From Saccharum officinarum (lineage: Eukaryota; Streptophyta; Magnoliopsida; Poales; Poaceae), in NCBI GenBank assembly GCA_020631735.1, contig CM036159.1, positions 95,590,656 through 95,654,655 on the forward strand: a DNA stretch of 64,000 bases, read 5' to 3'. The notes under the pieces are model-generated. The model was not told where the DNA came from and did no database searches. It worked only from the letters and a program-made list of their open reading frames with translations. Within the stretch, counting starts at the first letter, position 1, and every line of letters begins with the position of its first letter. This document shows positions 24,023 to 34,712 of this stretch, piece by piece. The position numbers and the translations under genes were made by a program.

Positions 24023-24807
24023 ATGGCGTCGGAATCCGAGGTCTACAGCTGGGAGCCGCACCCGCTCCATCCCGACGGCACTGAGCCGCTGCACCGGATC
24101 GCCGTGGACTACTGCCCGGAGGCGTGCCTCCACGAGCGCCACGCGGGGGAGATCCACGTCACCTACGACCACCGCGGCGGCGCGCGCTGGCGCTCCCGCC
24201 GCCGGTTCCTCCCTGGCAGCGCCGTGGCCACCACGATCCGCGCGCCGGCGGGGACACGTCGGGCCTCAACTACAACATCTACCTGTCCTCCCTGGAGGGC
24301 TCCAAAGACCAGGACGAGATCGACTTCGAGTTCCTCGGCCACGACAAGCGCGCCGTCCAGACCAACTACCACGTCGGCGGCGACGGCGGGCGGGAGCAGA
24401 TCCACGCGCTCCCCTTCGACTCCTCCGACGGCTTCCACCACTACGCCATCGCCTGGGACGCGGCGCGCATCGAGTGGCGCGTCGACGGCGAGCTCGTCCG
24501 CCTCGAGGAGCGGCGCGAGGGGGAGCCGTGGCCGGAGAAGCCCATGTACCTGTACGCCTCCGTGTGGGACGCCAGCTACATCGCCGACGGGGCGTGGACC
24601 GGCACGTACCACGGCCGCGACGCGCCCTACGTCTGCAGCTACAAGGACGTCAGGGTGCCCACTGCCAAGCACTTAGTGGAAGACGAAGAGAATCAGGATG
24701 CAGATGCCGCTGATGCGCCTGCTGTGGATCCTGCAGCCGACGCCGACGCTGATGCTGCTGCGGCGGCGGTGGAAGAAGAGAAGGACGCCGGAGCCGGTGA
24801 AGTTTAG
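24023..24807 (+). pseudogene. GH16 endoglucanase (EG16-like), frameshifted copy
   Basis: Intronless gene for a glycoside hydrolase family 16 beta-glucanase, described in full for the right copy (53499-54284). This copy is 785 bp against 786 bp. One G is missing from the run near 24247-24253 (GGCGGGGACAC, one G fewer than the other arm). The frame shifts after about residue 76, before the catalytic DEIDFE motif, and the shifted frame runs to 24676. The downstream part, including the DEIDFEFLG-encoding DNA, is otherwise intact. The lesion sits in a homopolymer, so a consensus error is a serious possibility. Confidence 0.85.
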
Positions 24808-25539
24808 ATCTTGGTGGCGCGATGCAATGTCGTTTTGTTCAAGTGTCGCTGCAACCAAAATGGATCTATGAATAATGGATGTGGTCTGATCAGTGAAACA
24901 AACAAACATTTCATCTGCTGTATTTATGTTGTTCGTTGAATAATTCGATGTGTTGTGTTCTGCTTCGGTCCCTGTATCTGTATGATAATGCATGATTACT
25001 GGTTCTTAACTGGCAATAAGCTCACGTGATAATGGAAATGTCAACAATGTTTATTCAAAAATTGATTAGGAAAATCCGGCACTGCCCTGCCACTACCATC
25101 AAGTTGTTCGAATGGAACAAACTGGCTTTCGTTCGGTTTTCACGGAATCACATCCTGGAACTGGTCCAGCCACGAACGCTGTTGTAATTTGTATAGGCCA
25201 CCTTCACCACGATTGATTCCTTGCCCCACAACCGAACGAGCCCTAAATAAACAGATTTAGTAAGCAAAATGCAGCATAGTAATGCACAACTTCAGATTAT
25301 GGCAACCGGAACCCGTGAACAAGCATGGTGATGTAAAATATCTGGGACCAATTCCGTTCAGCTTCGTAAGTTGAGCTTATAATAAGTTTAGGCCCAATAT
25401 GAAAAGAGCCCAACCTAAAACCCGTTCGGCCCGAGTAGGCCTGCTGCCTGGCGGATGCGGCTAGGCCTGTAGGCCCATCGGCATCCCGACAACACATGCC
25501 ACAGCCACACCTTGTCTCGGCTCGGCTCCGGCGAGCGCG
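24808..25539. other. Intergenic GH16 to FN3K (left), with MITE
   Basis: Contains a ~120-bp MITE-like unit at 25124-25243 with inverted ends GGCTTTCGTTCGGTTTTC and GGGCTCGTTCGGTTGTGG; no target duplication is evident. The rest is 3' UTR and the FN3K promoter; a GCCCAATATG-type motif occurs near 25393. Confidence 0.45.
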
Positions 25540-28359
25540 ATGGACGCAAACGTGGCGCTGGCGCTGCTCTCCTCCTGCTCGCCCTCCACTTCCGCCGCCG
25601 CCTCCTCGCTCCTCCCTCGCCGCCGCTGCCTGGCCTCCCGCCGAAGATCAAGCTCCCGAGCCACCATCAGTAAGCTTGTTTCCCCACTCGCCCACCACCA
25701 ATTAACCTCTCTGTTATTCGCGCCGATTTAATTTCTCCGCTGTGCTGTGCTGTGCTGCGCCGATTCAGTTTCTGTGCTGTGCTGTCTCGATTGATTCTAG
25801 AATTCTAGTAGAATCAGCGAGAATTGTGGTTGAACTGGAATGGTGAATTTGAACTGCAGGCGGTTGAGTGTTGAGAGACATTGGGTTTGGCCGTTTACTG
25901 CTGTTGGCTGCGTAGCTTTTATGCACAGCAGATTCCAGCCCCAATTCGTGTCAACTTAGATTCAGAATGCGTGCCGTACTACGCAGGTTGCAGTTTTCGA
26001 TTACCTTGATTGTTTGCCTGTAGTAATTGGTTTGCCGTGCGTCTCGCAGTGGCGGCGTTGGGCCATGACCCAATCAGGGAATGGATTCTTACAGAAGGGA
26101 AGGCCACGCAGATAAAAGGGATAAGGTCCATCGGTGGTGGCTGTATTAACTCTGCTCAGCGCTATGATACTGACGCGGGCCCCTCTTTGTGAAGACCAAT
26201 AGGTGCGCTCAAAGAAAATCTCTCTTCTGAACTCATAATTGTTGCCATGAGATTGTGTAGGTAATGATGCTTTCGGTTTTGTTCTGAAAATGGTGGAATT
26301 GGCTACGTTTTTTTATGTTCCAGCCGCATTGGTCCAGAAATGTTTGAAGGGGAGGCTCTTGGTTTGAAGGCAATGTATGAAACAAAGTCGATCCGTGTTC
26401 CTTTGCCATACAAGGTGAGAGAAGTGGCATCAGATGCTGGAACATGTACAACTGCAAACGTGGAATACAACAGCATTGCTGTTGTGACACTGTTACATGA
26501 CTGGTACTGTGATCCCCATACATGATGCCATGATGGGAGTACTCGTATAGTGACTGAAATCTTCAGTCCTGGCCATTTATGCTGCGAGTTAATTAGCATA
26601 CATATTTCCTTTTGTGCCACTGATGTAGAGACCGTTAGTCATCTAGTGGTACCAATGTCTGCCGATGGTAGTGATGTTAGTTCACTTGTTTCAGTAGTTC
26701 TCTGCATACACTTGTTGTTTTCAAGTTTAATCCTTTTTTTATGCCTGCTACTAGTATAGGTTGGGTCATTACCTACGGTGGTTCTTTCATCATCATGGAG
26801 TTTATTGAATTTGGTCCTTCAAGGGGAGACCAGGTACCTATATACCAAATACTTTTGAGCCTTAATTCACCTCTCTTTCCTTTATACTAATTAACATAAC
26901 TCTTTTTGTCAGTCAGTTTTGGGAAGGAAGCTTGCCGAAATGCATAAGTCCGCTAAATCTGATAAGGGATATGGTTTCCATGTTGATAATACTATTGGAA
27001 GGTAGTACTGCTTTGATGAAACGTGGCATTAATTGAGGTGTATCAGAATTCAGAACTGCTATGTCAGTCTCCCTAATCCGCCTGTTATGTTATTGCAGCA
27101 CTCCACAAATTAACACTTGGACTGCTGACTGGATTGAGTTTTACTCCAAGCATAGATTGGGTTACCAGTTGGAGTTGGCATCGAGACGATATGGAGATTC
27201 GGCCATACTCGAAAAAGGTACAGTTGGAAAAAGATGATTAAGTTGGTATTTATAATTTCTCTCACGGTCTGCCATTGTTCTTAGCTAAGTTTTGCTAAGA
27301 GTGTAGTAACTGATTTTTTTTCTATTCCTTTTTGCATAAATTCCTACGCATAGGTCAGCGATTGATCAAGAATATCCGCCCACTTTTTGATGGAGCTGTT
27401 ATTGAGCCCTGCTTGCTTCATGGTGATCTGTGGAGCGGAAACATAAGCTCTGATAGCAACGGAGATCCTGTAATATTGGATCCTGCTTGCTACTGTAAGT
27501 AAAATTGACTGATTTTAGCATCCAAATTCGGGATCATGAGTAGTGGTTGCAAAAGGATGAATTTACTTGATTCTTTCCAGTAATTTTCATCAAGGTATTC
27601 TATTTTAGATATTCTGTTGCTGAAGTTCCCACAATGTGTTGCATGTAGCAATTTACAAGCTACAAACAATTTACAAAGACATGATTACCGGTTCTTCAAC
27701 TGCAGATGGACACAACGAGGCAGAGTTTGGGATGTCCTGGTGTGCTGGATTTGGTGGGGACTTCTATAATGCCTATTTTCAGGTACCCATTGATTTTTGC
27801 TGCATAGGTATTTGATTGGAGCACCGCCAAGTCCTCACGTGCAAATGGATAATAGACATACTTAACATACCACCGTCCGAGGTTATTGGTTATGGGTTAG
27901 ATTTGTTTTGCGGAGTTACCTTTTGTTGGCCTATAAAGTCCCAGACCTGAAAACTCTAGCAGGAAGGTTCCTTTGGTAAAGAATGGTGTCAACAACATAG
28001 TTATTGTCTTGCACCATCGAATAAGGCGGTCCAAGTGTTGGCGTGGAAATTTCTTACTTGTTTTGTAGGGAATATCTTTCGAGCACTGCCACAAAATAAA
28101 GTTACCACCTCCAGCTTTGCTTCCTGAGTGCTTGTCTTTCTCTAGTCCTACTAAAATTTCAAGCCTTGTGGTCGGTGGATTACTCAATTCTTCACTATTT
28201 TTGATGGAGACATTAACAGTACTTTTACTCTTACTCTAATACAGGTGATGTCGAAACAGCCAGGGTTTGAGAAGAGGAGGGACCTCTATCTCCTCTACCA
28301 CTACCTGAATCACTACAATCTTTTTGGCTCCGGGTACCGTTCATCAGCTATGTCCATAA
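25540..28359 (+). pseudogene. Protein-ribulosamine/fructosamine 3-kinase, broken copy cut by gap
   Basis: FN3K-type kinases phosphorylate sugars attached to protein lysines so that the adduct falls off; the plant enzyme is plastid-targeted. Exons are 25540-25669, 26050-26202, 26324-26414, 26760-26833, 26913-27001, 27099-27217, 27354-27494, 27706-27782 and 28245-28359 (cut by N). Kinase signatures are present: GGCIN nucleotide loop, LHGDLWSGN catalytic loop, ILDPA metal site. Against the right copy there are two single-base losses: exon 2 near 26182 (CCCCTCTT for CCCCTTCTT) and exon 4 near 26776 (CCTACGGTGG for CCTACCGGTGG). Each shifts the frame. Exon 1 is 6 bp shorter (one fewer Ala-Leu repeat). 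The last ~10 codons are lost in the gap. Confidence 0.88.
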
Positions 28360-28459
28360 NNNNNNNNNNNNNNNNNNNNNNNNNNNNNNNNNNNNNNNNN
28401 NNNNNNNNNNNNNNNNNNNNNNNNNNNNNNNNNNNNNNNNNNNNNNNNNNNNNNNNNNN
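28360..28459. other. Assembly gap (100 N)
   Basis: Exactly 100 N, the conventional size for a scaffold join of unknown length. It separates the last FN3K exon of the left arm from the middle of an LTR, so the two sides need not be contiguous in the genome. Confidence 0.99.
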
Positions 28460-29843
28460 ATTTTTTTCCAAAGCATTTTCAACAAGAATAATAAAGAAAA
28501 TGGAATGGATTTTTATACGGCACTAGGCCGGCCGGGAAATCAAGCGGGCCCATGGCGTCGCGGCCCCGGCTTGCGCGCGCGGGGAAACAACCGAGCCGGT
28601 CTGCTCGGGGCTCGGCCCATAGCGCAGCCCAGCCCACCGAGGGGGGGAACCAAGCGCGGTCGCCGGCGTTCACGGCTTCGACGCCGCGGCGGCGACGGTC
28701 GCGGGCCAACGGCCGGCTCCGGCCAAACCGAGGCCGACTAGCGCGCGCAACACGTTCGCCAGAGAGTGGCTAACACGTGAAGGCGACGCGGGAGGGCAGA
28801 GAGAGGACTAGTGAGGCGGTGGCGAAGCTCGGCGCGGCGGCACCGCCGCGGTGGCGCGGCGAGGCGAGCAGAAATTGAGCCCTACCGTGGCCAAGGAGGG
28901 GATGGCGGTGCTCGTTCGAGGAGGGGAGGATGGGGCGGAGCCTCGGCACGGCTAATTGGACGAAGGTGGTCCACCGGAGCAGGAACAAGGCGGAGACGGT
29001 GGCGGAGCACGGTGACAAGCGGTGTTCCGCTGCGGCTGTCACCGGAGGGAGGAAGAGAGGGAGCAGGCGAGGCAGAAAATGGGAGGGAGACCCAGCGCTC
29101 GGTTGTTTTTGAAGCTGGACGCGGGCGCGGGGTCCACGGTGGCCACGCGGTGGCGTTGCCGGCATGCGAACGCCACGCGGCGAGCGTTTGCTGCCGGGGC
29201 GCCAGCGCGCGCGGGCGAGAGCGGGAAGAAGAGGGAGGGGCCGGCTGGGCCGGTGTGGCGGAGGCGGCTGCGGGCGCGCGCGCGAGGAGGAGGAGGCCGG
29301 GTGGACGCGGGCCGCTTCGGCCAGCGGGCCGAAACCGAGGCGGTGGCCTGCTAAGGTTTGAAATGGATTTTTCAAATTTCTAATTTCCAAACAATTTCAA
29401 ATGCAGTTTTCAAACACAAATTTGAACAAGAAAAAGACCTTTTCTGGAATTGACCCAAAAATAAAAGTTGCTTAGAATTAAATTCTCTACAACTTTGATT
29501 AAGGGGCCAAGTGAAAATTCTTAATAGATTTTGAATGGCAGAATAAAAGCTAAAATAGGGAGTATTTTTGAATATTTAGAATTAATATTTTTGAATAAGT
29601 TTTGACAAAATTTTGAGTCATCTTTGCTCCAAAAATTGAACTAAGGTTCCAAGTGATGTAAAATTTATAGTTGCAAGATTTTTGGTGTAATGTGATTATC
29701 ATATTAATATATTTCATCACATATATTATTTCCAAGCTTTTATTTCATTCAAATTATAACATTATCACACATGATTATGATGATATGAAATGCCATGCAA
29801 TATGATTGTCATGCAATGCATTGCGTAACACCGGAGTGTTACA
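28460..29843 (-). repeat. E3 3' LTR, partial
   Basis: Matches 38958-40359. Many one-base length differences accumulate towards the gap, for example GGCCGGCCGGG against GGCCGGCCCGGG, mostly losses in this copy. It contains the GC-rich island (~28510-29350). Frames up to 206 codons in this island are compositional. Confidence 0.92.
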
Positions 29844-29860
29844 GCCCTCCCCTTATAAAA
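29844..29860 (-). other. E3 polypurine tract
   Basis: On the minus strand TTTTTATAAGGGGAGGGC directly precedes the LTR start TGTAACACTCC. It is preceded by the AATCTCGGGACGAGATT inverted repeat also hinted at in E1. Confidence 0.8.
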
Positions 29861-29896
29861 ATCTCGTCCCGAGATTTGGGTTACGAACCATTTATT

Positions 29897-30037
29897 ATAA
29901 AAATCTTCGTATGCTTTTTGTAAGTATTCACCCGTTTCCCACGATGCATCTCCCTCATCATGATGACTCCATTGTATCTTATATGTTTTCACCACACTGT
30001 TTCGAGTAGCCCTTTCTTTGGAATCCAAAACTCGAAT
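29897..30037 (-). other. E3 integrase chromodomain
   Basis: Residues ~58-104 of the 30208-29765 frame: [20 protein letters not shown], then [15 protein letters not shown] and a C-terminal helix. The V-L-D...KIQW...H..DASWE pattern is the chromodomain found at the end of plant chromovirus integrases, thought to guide insertion to marked chromatin. It seems to be the variant lacking the first aromatic-cage residue. Its methyl-lysine binding cannot be judged from sequence. Confidence 0.75.
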
Positions 30038-33000
30038 TGGCTGCTCACGATACACCAGATCTGACTTAAGTTTTATGCTTCGGGGTTCAATTATTTCCTC
30101 TGGAACGCGCAAACATTTCTTGAGATGTGATATGTGAAAAACTGGGAATATAGCACCCATTGACTCCGGTAATTCCAATTTGTAAGCCACTGGACCCTTC
30201 CTTTCCAAGATTTTGTAAGGTCCAACAAATCTGGCGGCAGCTTTCTGCGTATACCAAACCGTTTCTTTTCATCGGCGTGACTTTTAGATAAACATAGTCA
30301 CCAACTTCAAACACAAGCGGTCTCCTTCTCTTATCTGCATAACTTTTCTGACGTGACTGCGCTGCTCTCATATTCTGCTGGATGATATGAACTTTCTTTT
30401 CGGCTTCCTCCACGAAGTCAATACCATAATACCTCCTTTCTCCTGGCTCAATCCAGTTAAAGGTGTTCTACACTTTCGGCCATACAGAGCCTCAAAAGGT
30501 GCCATCTTGATACTTTCTTGATAGCTATTATTATACGCGAACTCTGCTAACAGTAACCATGACTCCCATGAACCTCTGGAAGACAACACACAAGCTCTTA
30601 ACATATCTTCTAAAACAGCATTAACTCTTTCAGTCTGACCATCTGTTTGAGGATGATAGGCAGTGCTACGAATCAGACTAGTCCCCAAACCTTTGTGCAA
30701 ATGCTCCCAAAAGTGAGCAGTGAACTGGACCCTCTGTCAGACACTATAGTCTTCGGTATGCCATGCAATCTCACAATCTCCGCAATATACTTCTCGGCAT
30801 ATTGAGGTGGTCTATAAACTGTCTTGACAGGCAAAAAGTGAGCGGTCTTGGTAAGACGATCCACGATTACCCAAATCGAATCATGGCCTTTCTGAGTAGT
30901 GGGCAAACCTGTGATGAAATCCATACTTATATCATCCCACTTCCAACTAGGTACTGACAAAGGTTGCAACAATCCGGCAGGTTTCATGTGAATAGCTTTC
31001 ACTCGACAACATGTGTCACATCTGGCTACATAAGCTGCAATTTCCTTCTTCATCTTTGTCCACCAAAAACGAGGTCTTAGTTCTTGATACATTTTACTAC
31101 TGCCAGGATGAATGGATAACTTAGAGTGATGAGCTTCATCCATAATTTTATTCTTAAGCTCTCTATCCTTTGGAACAACAAGACGGTTGTCGAACCACAA
31201 CACGTCCTGCTCGTCCACTCTGAAGTGTTTTGAAGGTTCTTCTTTAATTTTCCTTTTGATGTGGAATATCCCTTTGTCTGCTTTCTGACCTTCTATTATC
31301 TTACTCTCCAAGGTACAACTGATCTGAATACTGTGTAACACGACAGGTGCATGAGATTAAAACCATCTTCGAGTAAGGGTTGCATATTCAGACAATGTGA
31401 CTTTCTACTCAAAGCATCGGCTACCACATTGGCTTTCCCAGGGTGATACTGTACATTCAAGTTGTAATCTTTAATTAGTTCTAACCATCTTCGCTGTCTC
31501 ATGTTCAATTCCGGTTGGGTGAAAATGTACTTGAGACTCTTGTGATCGGTGAAAATATTGCACACATTACCAAGTAAATAGTGTCTCCAAATCTTTAAGG
31601 CATGCACCACGGCGGCAAGCTCAAGATCATGTGTCGGATAATTGATTTCATGTTTTCTCAACTGACGGGAGACATAAGCAATGACTCTTCCTTCTTGCAT
31701 TAGAACACAGCCTAATCCTGTTTTTGAGGCGTCACAGAACACATCAAAAAGTTTCTCGATGTCTGGCTGTGCAAGAACTGGAGTAGTGGTCAACAGTTTC
31801 CGCAAGGTGTGAAAAGCTGTCTCACACTCCTCTGTCCACATGAACTTATAATCTTTCTGTAACAGACTTGTCATTGGCTTAGCAATCTTCGAGAAGTCTG
31901 GGATAAAGCGACGATAGTAACCAGCTAACCCTAGGAAACTCCTGACTTCTGGCACTGTGGTTGGAGTTTTCCAATCCATAACCTCTTGCACTTTGCTCGG
32001 ATCTACCGAAACTCCATTCTCAGATAAAATATGACCAAGGAAAGGAACTTTCTTCAACCAAAATTCACATTTGCTGAACTTAGCATACAACTTATGATCT
32101 CTTAATCTGGTCAAGACAATTCTCAGATGTTCTTCATGATCTTTCTCATTCTCAGAGTATACTAGAATGTCATCAATGAAGACAACTACAAACTTGTCCA
32201 ACTCTGGCATGAAAACCGTATTCATCAGATACATAAAGTATGCAGGAGCATTTGTTAAGCCAAAGGACATAACAAGATACTCGTACAACCCGTATCTGGT
32301 AGAAAAGGCGGTTTTCGGGACATCTTGTGGCCTAATCTTTATCTGATGATACCCTGATCTTAGGTCGATCTTGGAGAACACTCTAGCTTTAGCCAACTGA
32401 TCAAACAAAACATCGATATGAGGCAAAGGATATTTATTCTTGATAGTTACAGCATTAAGAGGTCGATAATCCACACACATCCTGAGAGTACCCTCTTTCT
32501 TTTTCTTCACGAACAAGGCAGGACATCCCCATTCAGACTTACTTGGGCGGATAAACCCCTTCTTTAGCAATTCTTTCAGTTGCTTCTTCAACTCAGCTAA
32601 CTCATCTGGAGGCATCCGATAAGGTCTCCTCGAAATAGGAGCTGTTCCAGGTATCAACTCGATTCCAAACTTAACATCTCTATCTGGAGGAAGGCCAGGT
32701 AACTCGTCTGGAAACACATCCGGGAACTCACACACTATCGGGATCTGGCGGATAGGAACAACTTCCATGGCACAGGTCACACTCACAAGGTATGTTCTTT
32801 TGGGCAATGGTACCTGAAAAGTACCCTCTGCCTGCGGATCCTTAAGGGTAAGCAATCGACTGCTTGTATCTATGACTGCTCCCCAGTCTTTCATCCAGTT
32901 CATTCCTATTATTACATCCAAAACTAGTCCCGGCATAACTATCAGGTTTACTCGAAACTTCTGACTCTCTAACTCAAGGGTTGCCCCTCTAACCATCTTA

Positions 33001-33500
33001 TTGGTTAGCACATCAGCCCCTGCTGAACTTATGCGATAACCATAACTCAATTCTGTGCATAGTTGTTCATGCTTCCGTGCAAATGCTTGACTCATAAAAG
33101 AATGCGAGGATCCAGAATCAAATAGAACAACTGCAGGGTGATGGTTAACAAGAAACTTACCGGCAGTTACAGGTTCTCCTTCAGGAATCTCATCAACGGT
33201 GGTATGGTGTACACGGGCAGTGTAAGTCTGTTGCTTCTTTCTAGGCGGATAAGGGCAGAACTTTGAAAAGTGGCCTGGCTGACCACAATTGTAGCAGGGC
33301 CCCTTCACTGTACCAGCAGATCCTATTGCTCCCTTAGAGTTGCTTTGTTCTGCAGCTGCGGTGATCTTTGCTGGCGGCACGGCCATCTTGTACGGCTTCT
33401 GTGGTCCCTTGTAGTTCTGAGTTTTATGCTGTGGAGGCCTGAACCGTGCACCAGGTGCGGATGGACGATAAGAAAGACGATTGGCAGTGACAACTCTGGA

Positions 33501-34355
33501 CTATGATGGTCCTGACTCAAACACCCTCTTGCGATTCTTGGATGCAGTGTAGGCGTTGTTGTTCTTTTCTTGTTTCAAACAATCACTGACAAAGTCATTG
33601 AACCTGGCGCGGGTATTGGTACCCACATGCTTCATCATCTTCGGACTTAACCCTCTCTTGAAACTAGCAATCCTCTTTGCATCTGTGTCGACCATGTCGG
33701 GAGCATAACGGCACAAGTTGTTAAAGGCATGCAGATACTGTGTCACAGTCTTGGTACCCTGATTCAAGGCTAAGAACTCTCCAAGCTTCATCTCAACCAA
33801 CCCTGGGGGAATATAAACTCCCCTAAACGCTTCAGTGAATTCTCTCCAAGTAATCTGGGCATTGGGAGGAAAGGTGGTGCGGTGATGCTTCCACCACATT
33901 CCTGCCGGTCCCTGTAACTGATGTGCAGCATATTCTGTCTTCAGAACTTCTGTCAGTCTCAGCACACGAAACTTATCTTCCATAGTGTTGATCCATTCTT
34001 CAGCGTCGAGTGGCTCGGCTGCTTCCTTAAAAATAGGTGGTCTAGTATCCATGAAATCCTTGAAATTGCTGTACTGGTTCACTCCATGGCCACCACCTTG
34101 ATTATTTCCTCTCTGAACATTTTCAGCAATGGTACGCAGAAAATCTTCCATATTCCTTTGTGACTGCTCGGCGTTGCGCTGGCTTCCAAGAAACTGTGCG
34201 AAGAACACTTCTGCAGTGAGCGGTGGAGGAGGGGGCAAATGTGGCTCTGGCTGTGGCTCCTGGTGATTGACGTTGCTTGCGCCACCCCCACTAGCCCCTG
34301 CACCGTTGCCACCAGTTTCAGCGGCCTCATACGTGGCACGGCGAGTGTTTGCCAT
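33501..34355 (-). CDS. E3 gag (capsid), ended by in-frame TAG
   Basis: The structural protein forms the virus-like particle. The start is taken at the ATG at 34355 (MANTRRATYEAAETGG), which directly follows ATGCAG; an in-frame ATG two codons upstream (34361) is possible. A Gly/Ala/Pro-rich N-terminus is followed by the retrotransposon gag domain (DFMDTRPPIFKEAAEPLDAE; WWKHHRTTFPPNAQITWREF; FLALNQGTKTVTQYLHAFNN). A TAG at 33501-33503 stops the frame after ~284 codons, before the zinc knuckle. The same frame then continues open for 735 codons through the protease, RT and RNase H. The stop could be a CAG-to-TAG type mutation; I see no reason to call it programmed readthrough. Confidence 0.9.
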   Translation of the reverse strand: MANTRRATYEAAETGGNGAGASGGGASNVNHQEPQPEPHLPPPPPLTAEVFFAQFLGSQRNAEQSQRNMEDFLRTIAENVQRGNNQGGGHGVNQYSNFKDFMDTRPPIFKEAAEPLDAEEWINTMEDKFRVLRLTEVLKTEYAAHQLQGPAGMWWKHHRTTFPPNAQITWREFTEAFRGVYIPPGLVEMKLGEFLALNQGTKTVTQYLHAFNNLCRYAPDMVDTDAKRIASFKRGLSPKMMKHVGTNTRARFNDFVSDCLKQEKNNNAYTASKNRKRVFESGPS

Positions 34356-34712
34356 CTGCATATTTCAGTAACAAGTAATAATTGAGCGAAGTGGTAGTAA
34401 TTGTATCCGAATGAACAATCATGCCATACTGAATTTATTGGAGAGAACAAGTCATGCAATAAAACAGAGGCACAATAATCACATTCCAATTAAAACAACA
34501 TCACTAATCAAATTACTTCGAATGCAACATCGTGTTCCATACAACTATGTTGCCAGCATACATACACTGGACTTTTATGTGTTCAAGCATCACATACCCA
34601 ACCAAGACCCAAAAGATCGCCAGTCTCAAGATCGAACAGGATACAACACGATACATGGGAACCAAAAGAAGGCCATCGCGATAAAGCCTATCACTAACGC
34701 AAGGCAACTAGC
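34356..34712 (-). other. E3 spacer between extra ORF and gag
   Basis: About 360 bp without a supported gene. It ends in an acceptor-like AAATATGCAG immediately before the gag ATG, parallel to CTTGTGCTACAG before the extra ORF. It might be removed as part of an alternatively spliced intron. Confidence 0.45.

Larger units (their letters stand above)
15127..28359. repeat. Left arm of large inverted duplication
   Basis: Reverse-complement match to 49929-64000 over its full length, including introns, intergenic DNA and repeats. Paired coordinates sum to ~79127 at 15.5 kb, 78238 at 17.4-18.8 kb and ~78287 from 21 to 28 kb. The changes reflect an 884-bp insertion in the right arm and small indels. 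The arms differ by scattered substitutions and length changes. The left limit is set only by the end of the window on the other arm. The right limit is the N gap, inside the last exon of FN3K. Confidence 0.97.
29844..33500 (-). pseudogene. E3 pol: zinc knuckle, protease, RT, RNase H, integrase, chromodomain
   Basis: The segment 33386-31296 (696 residues) reads continuously. It has a CCHC knuckle (C31, C34, H39, C44), protease DSG at 90-92, RT with [12 protein letters not shown] at 338-349 and FIDDILVYS at 403-411, and RNase H acidic residues D552, E589, D614 and D657. The frame is then lost repeatedly: near 31340 (before the integrase zinc finger), near 30720, near 30440, and between ~30280 and 30208. 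Integrase pieces remain: H78/C108/C111 and D141, D202 in 31341-30673, with the catalytic Glu of GQTERVN in 30700-30368. The last piece (30208-29765) carries the chromodomain and reads through the PPT into the LTR. The breaks are mostly single-base and crowd towards the gap, so some may be sequence errors. Confidence 0.92.

Noticed and set aside
28770..29390. Long overlapping frames (up to 206 codons) on both strands
   Set aside because: They lie in the GC-rich LTR island of E3, recur in the 5' LTR (39267-39902), overlap each other in several frames and have Arg/Ala/Gly-biased composition with no domain.
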